DNA of 38,146 nucleotides, taken from contig NZ_JACHNX010000023.1 of the NCBI RefSeq assembly GCF_014199595.1, positions 1 to 38,146 on the forward strand, read 5' to 3'. Made by a program: the position numbers and the translations under genes. Below, piece by piece: positions 6,823-12,614 of the stretch. Position 1 is the first letter of the stretch. Each line of letters starts with the position of its first letter. This DNA is from Sphingomonas yabuuchiae (GTDB taxonomy: Bacteria > Pseudomonadota > Alphaproteobacteria > Sphingomonadales > Sphingomonadaceae). The notes beneath the pieces were generated by a model that did not search any database, was not told where the DNA came from, and was given only the letters and a program-made list of their open reading frames with translations.

Positions 6823-7440
6823 ATGGCGGCGCGTCCCTGCGGGACCGCGCTCTATCTCCGCTTGCGCTCCGACCGAGCCGCCATACCGGCGTCTCGTCCC
6901 TGCCGGGTGGCGATCGGCTTCACCAGCAGGGGAGCAAAGGGCAAGGCGATCGGCGAGTGCTGGGACAACCGGCGCATCGGCGACGGCCACTTCGAGATAT
7001 TCATCCGGCCTGACCTCGCCCACGCCCCCGACGCGATGCCGGCGCGGATCGCCGCGATCCTCGCGCACGAGCTGGTCCACGCGGCGGTCGGGATCGCGGC
7101 CGGACACGGAAGAGCGTTTAAACGGGTCTCAGTCGGGCTGGGGCTGGTCGGGCCAATGCGCGCCACCACCCCCGGGGACGCCTTCCTTTCCGCCATTGCA
7201 CCGATCCTCGCTGCGGTCGGTCCCCTTCCCCATGCCAGACTCAATACAGGCAGCGCGACTACTCGGCCCAGGAAGCAGGCGGTGCGGATGCTGAAATGCG
7301 AGTGCTCGACGTGCGGCTATACCGTCAGGACCGCGCGCAAATGGCTGGAGACAGCGGGCGCGCCTTTGTGCCCGGTTGAGGGGCACGGCCCGATGCGCCA
7401 CGATCCGGTCGGCGACGGAACTGAAGACGAACATGGCTAA
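6823..7440 (+). CDS. SprT-like zinc metalloprotein with C-terminal zinc ribbon
   Basis: A 205-residue protein of the SprT-like group. The HExxH motif lies in ILAHELVHAAVGIAAGHG (residues about 84-101), with a further His in GHG as expected for a zinc-metallopeptidase helix. The C-terminus has a zinc ribbon: KCECSTCGYTVRTARKWLE followed by APLCP. Eukaryotic SPRTN is a DNA-protein crosslink protease; the role of plasmid SprT-like proteins is not established. The ATG at 6823 follows AGGGA by about 8 nt. The gene is common on alphaproteobacterial plasmids near parA and repA, as here, so a maintenance role is possible. Its stop is at the edge of the repeat cluster preceding parA. Confidence 0.8.
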   Translation: MAARPCGTALYLRLRSDRAAIPASRPCRVAIGFTSRGAKGKAIGECWDNRRIGDGHFEIFIRPDLAHAPDAMPARIAAILAHELVHAAVGIAAGHGRAFKRVSVGLGLVGPMRATTPGDAFLSAIAPILAAVGPLPHARLNTGSATTRPRKQAVRMLKCECSTCGYTVRTARKWLETAGAPLCPVEGHGPMRHDPVGDGTEDEHG

Positions 7441-7498
7441 GCGACTAAGACCCTTTACGACTAAGCGGCTAAGCTCCATAAGTCGCTTAGCCGCTTAG
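7437..7498. promoter_or_regulatory. Par-like repeat cluster upstream of parA (candidate centromere/operator)
   Basis: It contains CTAAGCGACTAAG (7437-7449), CTAAGCGGCTAAG (7461-7473) and its perfect inverse CTTAGCCGCTTAG (7486-7498), so a 13-bp inverted repeat with a 12-bp spacer lies immediately before the parA ribosome site (GGAG at 7501-7504). RHH partners of ParA bind short repeats in their own promoter region that also act as the partition site. This cluster is the obvious candidate for that site. Confidence 0.6.
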
Positions 7499-7512
7499 TA
7501 GGAGCAGCAGCT

Positions 7513-8166
7513 ATGCAAGTATGGGCCGTCATCGCGCAAAAGGGCGGGCAATCCAAAACCACCCTCTCAACCGGATTCGCCGTCGAGGCGGCGCGGGAGG
7601 GGGCGTCGGTCGTTATCCTCGATGCCGACGATCGCCAAGGATCGGCGCTCTACTGGTCCGAACGCCGCGACGACGACGACGTGATGGTGAAGGACAGCAG
7701 CGTTGCCGGTCTGCCGCTCCACGTCTCGCGCGGGCGCAGCAGCGGCAAGATCGACCTCATCATCATCGACACGCCGGCGAACTCCAAGGACATTGCCATG
7801 CTCGCAGCCGAGCAGGCGGATTTCGTCATCATCCCTGTCGCGCCGCGAGGGCTGGACGTTCATTCGGTGTTGCAGACTGTCAAGCAGGTGCAGCAGGCAG
7901 GCACGCCGTTCGCCGTTATACTGACGCAGGTTCCGCATCAGGGCGGGGAGGGGCAGGAGGCCCATGCCGGCTTCGCAGCGAAGGGCGTGACGATGTTCGA
8001 CAGCCGCCTCCACTTCCGCAAGGATTTCTACAAGGCCACGCCGCTCGGCAGAACGGCGGCCGAGACGGATCCGGACAGCAAGGCGGCGGCCGAGTTGCGC
8101 GCCGCCTATGACGAAGCTAAGCGACTAAGCGGCTTTACGACTAAGCAAGTAAGCGAGGTTGGATGA
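7513..8166 (+). CDS. parA: ParA-family partition ATPase
   Basis: A 217-residue ParA of the small type lacking an N-terminal HTH, which partners with RHH proteins. The deviant Walker A is AQKGGQSKTTLSTGFA (residues 8-23), with the signature Lys in KGG. Walker A' is VVILDADDRQGSALYW and Walker B is KIDLIIIDTPANSKD. It segregates plasmid copies by ATP-dependent patterning on the nucleoid. GGAG lies 8 nt before the ATG. Its last residues (KRLSGFTTKQVSEVG) are encoded by the same CTAAGCG repeats found upstream, so the gene end doubles as repeat DNA. It overlaps the RHH gene by 4 nt (ATGA), then repA follows, giving a compact par-rep operon. Confidence 0.93.
   Translation: MQVWAVIAQKGGQSKTTLSTGFAVEAAREGASVVILDADDRQGSALYWSERRDDDDVMVKDSSVAGLPLHVSRGRSSGKIDLIIIDTPANSKDIAMLAAEQADFVIIPVAPRGLDVHSVLQTVKQVQQAGTPFAVILTQVPHQGGEGQEAHAGFAAKGVTMFDSRLHFRKDFYKATPLGRTAAETDPDSKAAAELRAAYDEAKRLSGFTTKQVSEVG
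8117..8158. repeat. CTAAGCG repeats within the 3' end of parA
   Basis: CTAAGCGACTAAGCGGC at 8117-8133 and CTAAGCAAGTAAGCGAG at 8142-8158. A longer stretch, CTTTACGACTAAGC, is shared with the upstream cluster (7453-7466 and 8134-8147). The repeats are translated as the ParA C-terminus. Confidence 0.65.
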
Positions 8167-8507
8167 TGGCGAAGAAAACTTCCGCGCTCGCCGGCATCTT
8201 CGATGACGAGCCCGAGGCACCGGCACCGGCACCGGCACCGGCTCTCGTTGCCGATGCAACTCCCGCGCCGCAGCCTGCCGTCCCGCGTCGGTCGCGGCGT
8301 GCGGCGGACACGTCGGCCCCGGCAGCACCTGCCCGGCGCAGCAGCCATCCCGGCAAGAAGCCGGTGCTGATCCACATTCCCGAAGACATGCACCGCACAC
8401 TGCGCCAGCTCAGCGTCGAGGAGGGCGGGGAGCCCCTTACCGTTATCACCGAGCGGTTGCTGCGCCAGTATCTGGTCCAGCGGGGACACACCAGGTTTGC
8501 GCCGTGA
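8163..8507 (+). CDS. RHH-type partition partner of ParA (ParG-like)
   Basis: A 114-residue protein. Residues 1-65 are low-complexity, Ala/Pro-rich and probably unstructured, with a CACCGG-repeat-encoded PAPAPAPA run. Residues about 72-108 resemble a ribbon-helix-helix domain: KKPVLIHIPEDMHRTLRQLSVEEG then EPLTVITERLLRQYLVQRG. A flexible N-terminus plus RHH fold is the layout of ParG-type centromere-binding proteins. The start overlaps the parA stop (ATGA at 8163-8166; a second ATG follows directly), and its own stop overlaps the repA GTG. It probably binds the CTAAGCG repeats and represses the operon. The family is inferred from layout; sequence similarity to a specific ParG is not claimed. 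Confidence 0.78.
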   Translation: MMAKKTSALAGIFDDEPEAPAPAPAPALVADATPAPQPAVPRRSRRAADTSAPAAPARRSSHPGKKPVLIHIPEDMHRTLRQLSVEEGGEPLTVITERLLRQYLVQRGHTRFAP

Positions 8508-9457
8508 GCAAGCGGCGTGATCCCAATCCCGAGTTCGACCTGTTCATTCCGGCGCTCGGTGATCTTCCGCTCAAGGACCAGCGGGAGGTCATGGAGCGCC
8601 CGTTCTTCTCGCTCCAGAAGCGCAAGCGACTGAAGCCGATCGAGTATCGCAGCCCGGATGGCGAGGCCTGGGTGCGCGTCCAGGCCATTCCCGACTACGG
8701 CATGGCCACAATCTGGGACGCCGATATCCTGATATGGGCCGCGTCCACGCTCAACCGCATGAAGCAGCAGGGGCTGAACGACCTGCCCCGCACGCTGACA
8801 ACCACGCCCTACGACCTACTGCGGGCGATCAAGCGCAGCACAGGGGGCAGGGACTATCAGGAGCTGCAAGCTGCGCTCCTCCGGCTCCAGACGACTTCGA
8901 TCACAACTTCGATCCGCGCGACGAAGCGCCGGCAGAAGGCTGGCTTCAACTGGCTCGACAGCTGGACCTTCGACACCGACGCCGAAACGGAGCAGCCGCG
9001 CGGCATGACGCTGACCCTCTCGGATTGGGTCTATGAGGGCATCGTCAACGAGAAGTCGCTGCTCACCATGCACCCCGACTATTTCCTGCTCTCCGGAGGG
9101 CTGGAGCGGGCGCTCTATCGTATCGCGCGAAAGCACGCCGGCACGCAGCGCGGTGGGTGGACTTGCCGGGTAGAAGTGCTTCGCGACAAGACCGGCAGCG
9201 ATGCCCAGCCCAAGGAGTTCAACCGGATGCTTCGGCGGGTGATCGAGGCCGACCAGCTCCCCGACTATGCGATGGAGCTGACCGAGACGACGGACAAAAG
9301 CCCGGCCGTGTTGTTCAGGCTCCGCGGCGAGGCCGAGGCACTAGCGCTCGCCGAGAGAATGCGCGCTGAGGAGGAGCGGCGCGCCCGTTTCGACGCCGAG
9401 CGCAAGCGGGCCGAGGAAGTCGATGCACAGATGGACCGGCTTGCCGGCCGCCGCTGA
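8504..9457 (+). CDS. repA: Plasmid replication initiator RepA (RPA family)
   Basis: A 317-residue initiator of the RPA type found on alphaproteobacterial iteron plasmids. Characteristic segments are SKRRDPNPEFDLFIPALGD, KDQREVMERPFFSLQKRKR, YGMATIWDADILIWAAS, LLRAIKRSTGGRDYQEL and DYFLLSGGLERALYRIARKH. It would bind the iterons that begin directly after its stop and recruit host DnaA and helicase. The GTG start at 8504 overlaps the RHH stop (GTGA). The C-terminus is a charged helix (RMRAEEERRARFDAERKRAEE). Together with the iterons and DnaA box this defines a complete replicon. The gene looks intact. Confidence 0.92.
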   Translation: MSKRRDPNPEFDLFIPALGDLPLKDQREVMERPFFSLQKRKRLKPIEYRSPDGEAWVRVQAIPDYGMATIWDADILIWAASTLNRMKQQGLNDLPRTLTTTPYDLLRAIKRSTGGRDYQELQAALLRLQTTSITTSIRATKRRQKAGFNWLDSWTFDTDAETEQPRGMTLTLSDWVYEGIVNEKSLLTMHPDYFLLSGGLERALYRIARKHAGTQRGGWTCRVEVLRDKTGSDAQPKEFNRMLRRVIEADQLPDYAMELTETTDKSPAVLFRLRGEAEALALAERMRAEEERRARFDAERKRAEEVDAQMDRLAGRR

Positions 9458-9800
9458 CTATCGGGGTATCACCCACCGCAAGCCCAACTATCGGGGTTTC
9501 ACACACCGGCCAGCGATGCTGCCTGAACCCTGACATGCTTCGGGCGATGCCGGAGCCACCAGCCAGGCTGTGGATAACTGGCGCGGTAGGCCCCTTTTCG
9601 GCTCCAGAATCTCGGGGTTTCACCCACCTTGGCGTCGGGGTATCACCCACCGCACTATCGGGGTATCACACACCGAATCACGGGGTTTCACCCACCGGGC
9701 TGTCCGGCAAGCGGTTGATAAACAAAGCAAGATTCCGCTTCTTGAGCGGCTTAACTTGTTTAACGATTCCTATTTAACAGAATCTCTTAACGACAAGGCT
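9458..9800. other. Iteron origin of replication (oriV)
   Basis: Six iterons of the form TATCGGGGTWTCACMCACCG begin at about 9458, 9488, 9609, 9632, 9655 and 9677. The last four are in phase at 22-23 bp. A perfect DnaA box (complement of TTATCCACA) sits between the two groups at 9569-9577. An AT-rich tract follows at 9717-9795, a likely unwinding region. Lying immediately after repA, this is a classic iteron-plasmid origin. Short reading frames across it consist of the repeats and I do not call them genes. Confidence 0.88.
9569..9577 (-). promoter_or_regulatory. DnaA box in oriV
   Basis: TGTGGATAA on the plus strand is the exact complement of the consensus TTATCCACA. It lies between iterons 2 and 3. 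Confidence 0.7.
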
Positions 9801-10028
9801 CACCCAAAACCGTGGACCTGAGAAGGACAAGCGGAATTGGCCTACGGCCAATGCGCCTTCGATCCGTGCCGGCTAACACCGCCACCAGAGCGGCCTATCG
9901 GCCGCAGGGCTTCCGAAAGAAGCCAAGCGAAACCGGCGGTGTGTGCCTTCAGCGCTCCGCCAGCGGAGATGTGCAGTGAGGCGCTACCTCAAACCTCGCC
10001 TTCAATCTTCCCCGGCCGGTGTGTGCGA
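9801..10028. other. Non-coding stretch between oriV and traG
   Basis: No convincing gene. It holds a short perfect hairpin TTGGCC-TAC-GGCCAA (9837-9851) and other GC-rich palindromes (near 9891-9904 and 9956-9969) that may end traG transcription coming from the right. No U-tract is seen, so terminator function is uncertain. Confidence 0.4.
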
Positions 10029-11595
10029 TCACGCCGGATCGAACAGGTCGGCGAACTCGCGCTGGTCATAGTAGCGAACCTTGCCGGCCCAGAGCGGACG
10101 TTCGCCCTGGCGCAGCAGCAGGAGCGTGTCGGTCGGCATCCGCATGATTTCATCTGGCATGACGAGCCGCCGCGCCGTGACATGCGTGCTGACGCTTTCC
10201 GAGGGACCGGCGCGATTGTCACCCCAGCCCGTGCCGCGCGATGTGCTGAGGGTCGCATATTCCAATGTCGTGTCACCGATCGTGCGAGAGAGCATGTCGG
10301 CGGTGGCATGATCGTTGACCCCGAATGTCTGGATCACGCCGGCATTGGACAGGAAGGTGCCGGCGCGCTCGCCATAGAGGGCGCGCAGCTGGTGCATGTC
10401 CTGAAGGATCGGCCACAGCTGGAGCCCATAGCCGGCCATCAGCCCCATCGCGCGCTCCACCGGCTCCAGGCGGCCGAGCGCCGCGAACTCATCGAGCAGA
10501 AACAGCACGGGGCGTTCCGGCCGGGCAGGGGAGCGCGCCATGTCGGTCACAGCTTGGGCGATCAGCAGCCGCAACCAGCGCGCATAGGTATCGAGCCGGT
10601 CGGGCGGCAGGCACAGGAACACGGTGCCGGGCCGCTCCTTCAGGTCCGCGAACCGGAAATCGGACGCGGACGTGCTGTCCACGATGCGCGGGCTGTCGAG
10701 AAAGTGGGTGTGGCGCTGCGCCGAGGACAGCACGCCGGCGGCCTCGCGATCGGATTTGCCGAGCTGGCGATTGGCGGCGCGCGCGATCAGGCCATGCGCG
10801 CCGGTGCTGGCCTGCATGTCCGCCAGCAGTGCGGCGAGGCCGGCGGGATCGCGGGTGAGCTTGTCGCGCACGGTCGCCAGCGTGGCTTGGGACATGGGCT
10901 CGTGGATGACGGTGTGCAGGATCACGCCGGCGATCAGCGCCTTGGCTTCCTCGTTCCAATGCGCCTCGCCCGAGTGCCCCGGCGCGTCATGGACCAGCGC
11001 GTCAGCGATCGTTTGCGCATCTTCCGTGAGGTCCGGGCTGGCCGGGTCTAGCTGCGCCAGGGGGGTGTAACGGGCCGCAGGACGCCCGGAGACGCCGAAA
11101 GGGTCCAGGCACCATACAGCACCCTTCCTGGCCCGCGCACGGGCCGTGACGCGGGCATTCTCGCCCTTGGGGTCGATGCAGACCACGGAGCGGTCGAGCA
11201 GGAGCAGGTTGGGGATGATCGTGCCGACGCCCTTGCCGGAACGTGTGGGTGCTATCGTCAGCAGGTGCGCCGCGCCGTCATAGCGGAGCAGCTTGCCCGA
11301 CTCCTTGGCGCGGCCGATCAGGAGATCCCCGTTCGCCTCCAGCTTGCACGTCGGCGCGGTCGCCGAAGCGGGCCGAGCCCAGCAGGTCGTTCCGGCGCTT
11401 GCCGGCGCAGCTGTTGATCCACCAGGTCGCGCCGATCAGGCCGACCAGGACGAGGAACGATACGGTGCCCGAAATCTGCCCGACGCCGAAGATGCCTTCC
11501 AGCCATCGCGCGGTCGCATAGGCCGTGACGAACGCAACGACGATCGCGAGCCGCCAGCCGATCGGCCGACGCCCGCCGATGAGCGGTCCCGGCAT
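10029..11595 (-). pseudogene. traG: traG/virD4-type coupling protein gene with a frameshift
   Basis: Encodes a type IV coupling protein, the membrane ATPase that links the relaxosome to the secretion channel. The N-terminal part (ATG at 11595) has two transmembrane segments (LAIVVAFVTAYATARWL and TVSFLVLVGLIGATWWI), then LLGSARFGDRADV. The next part, LEANGDLLIGRAKESGKLL, is in another frame, so an indel lies near 11346 (+1 or -2). Downstream come Walker A (APTRSGKGVGTIIPNLLL), DPKGENARVT, Walker B (PVLFLLDEFAALG), and the C-terminal LPPDRLDTYARWLR and MPDEIMRMPTDTLLLL motifs. The downstream frame alone has a GTG at 11186 but would lack Walker A. Unless the indel is a sequencing error, coupling function is lost. 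It overlaps the 94-residue gene stop (TGATG). Confidence 0.85.
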
Positions 11596-11879
11596 CAGCA
11601 GGCCTGTTCCAGGGGCGTGATCGCCAGCGCCGGATCGGCGTCGGGATGGCCCAGCAGCCTGAGCAGGATTTGCGTGGCCAGGGGAGGGGGCACCGCCTCG
11701 TCGCGCAGCATGTCGAACAGCGCCTCGTCATCCGCGCTCAGCGCCATGTCCTCGATGGCGAGGTTGGCGCGGGATTCGGCATCGGCTTCGCGCCATTCCG
11801 CCACATCAGCGGGTGTGCCGCGCTCGAACTCCAGCGTGCGAATTTCCGAGCGGATCGCCTCAATATCCAGGGCCGCCAT
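11595..11879 (-). CDS. Small acidic protein between traD and traG, unknown function
   Basis: A 94-residue acidic, mostly helical protein (MAALDIEAIRSEIRTLEFER, then SADDEALFDMLRDEAVPPPL and LRLLGHPDADPALAITPLEQAC). It has no signal peptide or membrane segment. It starts at 11879 inside the end of traD (20-nt overlap), and its stop overlaps the traG ATG, so it belongs to the traC-traD-orf94-traG unit. A role in the relaxosome or with the coupling protein is suggested only by position. I do not recognise a family. Confidence 0.7.
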   Translation of the reverse strand: MAALDIEAIRSEIRTLEFERGTPADVAEWREADAESRANLAIEDMALSADDEALFDMLRDEAVPPPLATQILLRLLGHPDADPALAITPLEQAC

Positions 11880-12171
11880 CGCCTTTCTCCATCGCTTCGC
11901 TTTCCGCGTCGAACGCACGTTTACCGCGCCGCCACCAGAGCGCGAGCGTGTCGCCGGCATCGTCCCCGCGAGCGCGGCCGACCAGCTCCAGCAGCGCGCC
12001 GTAGATCGTCGCGCGATCGTCGTCGGCGAGTTCGACCAGGCCGGCTTTCTGGACGAGGCCGCCCAGCTCGATCAGGTGGCGGGTGCGTTCGCGGCGTTGC
12101 ACGACCCAGCCCCGCGTATCGCTACGACGGCGCGCCGCTTCCAGACGCTGGATCAGCGCCCGGTTGCGCAT
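11860..12171 (-). CDS. traD: Conjugal transfer protein TraD (Ti-type)
   Basis: A 103-residue protein resembling the small Ti-plasmid-type TraD (unrelated to F-plasmid TraD). The typical segment is RRERTRHLIELGGLVQKAGL followed by DDRATIYGALLELVGRA. These proteins sit between traC and traG in Agrobacterium-type and sphingomonad mobilisation clusters and probably assist the relaxosome. I start at MRNRALIQRLEAARRR (12171); the frame extends upstream but is Arg-rich there and overlaps traC further. The C-terminus (LALWWRRGKRAFDAESEAMEKG) continues into the overlap with the next gene. Confidence 0.75.
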   Translation of the reverse strand: MRNRALIQRLEAARRRSDTRGWVVQRRERTRHLIELGGLVQKAGLVELADDDRATIYGALLELVGRARGDDAGDTLALWWRRGKRAFDAESEAMEKGDGGPGY

Positions 12172-12445
12172 TCCCGCCGTCGCTGTTGCAGCCAGCAGTC
12201 CGGCTACCTTTGCGCCCGCGCCGCTGAAAGAAGGCGGCGCCCTTCGCGCGCCACGCCTCCTTCGCTTCCGCATCCTTCGACGCAACGGCATCGAGCAGCA
12301 CGCCGGCGAGCGTTTCCATGTCGAGCTCGTCGGCGCCGGTGGTGGTGACGAGCTGGCCGAGCTGTTCGATGCGACGCGCCTTGATCACCTTGGCGCGGCT
12401 CTCCAGCGCCTTCAGCTCCGTGTCATAGTCACGCACCTTACGCAT
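12122..12445 (-). CDS. traC: Conjugal transfer protein TraC (Ti-type)
   Basis: A 107-residue protein resembling Ti-type TraC, a small relaxosome accessory. It has the typical start MRKVRDYDTELKALESRAKV, then IKARRIEQLGQLVTTTGADE and a helical segment LDMETLAGVLLDAVASKD. An AGGAG lies about 8 nt before the ATG at 12445. It is the first gene of the minus-strand tra block and is divergent from traA, with oriT expected in the 169 bp between them. Its 3' end overlaps traD by 50 nt; the C-terminal 25 residues are low-complexity and may be unstructured. Confidence 0.75.
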   Translation of the reverse strand: MRKVRDYDTELKALESRAKVIKARRIEQLGQLVTTTGADELDMETLAGVLLDAVASKDAEAKEAWRAKGAAFFQRRGRKGSRTAGCNSDGGNAQPGADPASGSGAPS

Positions 12446-12554
12446 GGTGCTCTCTCCTTCCGCGTCAGGTTCACCGCAGCCTAGCAAACAGTAGCGAGCA
12501 GGCAACCCATAACGGAAACGCACGGCAGTCAATCAGCAGGAGCGGAGCAGATGA

Positions 12555-12606
12555 TGAGTGCGCGCTTATACGTCGTTGCCGACGTGCGCTTAGAAGTGCA
12601 ATAAGC
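12555..12606. other. Candidate origin of transfer (oriT) between traC and traA
   Basis: The traC-traA intergenic region (12446-12614) contains GCGCGCTTATACGTCG, resembling the nic region of Ti-plasmid oriT (GCGCAATTATACGTCG, recalled from memory). A perfect hairpin ACGTCG-TTGC-CGACGT (12570-12585) is flanked by GCGC arms (12562-12565 and 12586-12589). Ti-type elements keep oriT at this location. The nick site itself is not assigned. Confidence 0.6.
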
Positions 12607-12614
12607 GAAGTATC

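Noticed and set aside
9535..9821. Short plus-strand frames over the iterons.
   Set aside because: Their protein is just the translated repeat (GFTHLGVGVSPT-like); oriV explains the sequence better.
9837..11051. A 404-codon plus-strand frame opposite traG.
   Set aside because: It is the antisense of a gene with clear coupling-protein motifs; its own product is Arg/His/Gly-rich without a recognisable domain.
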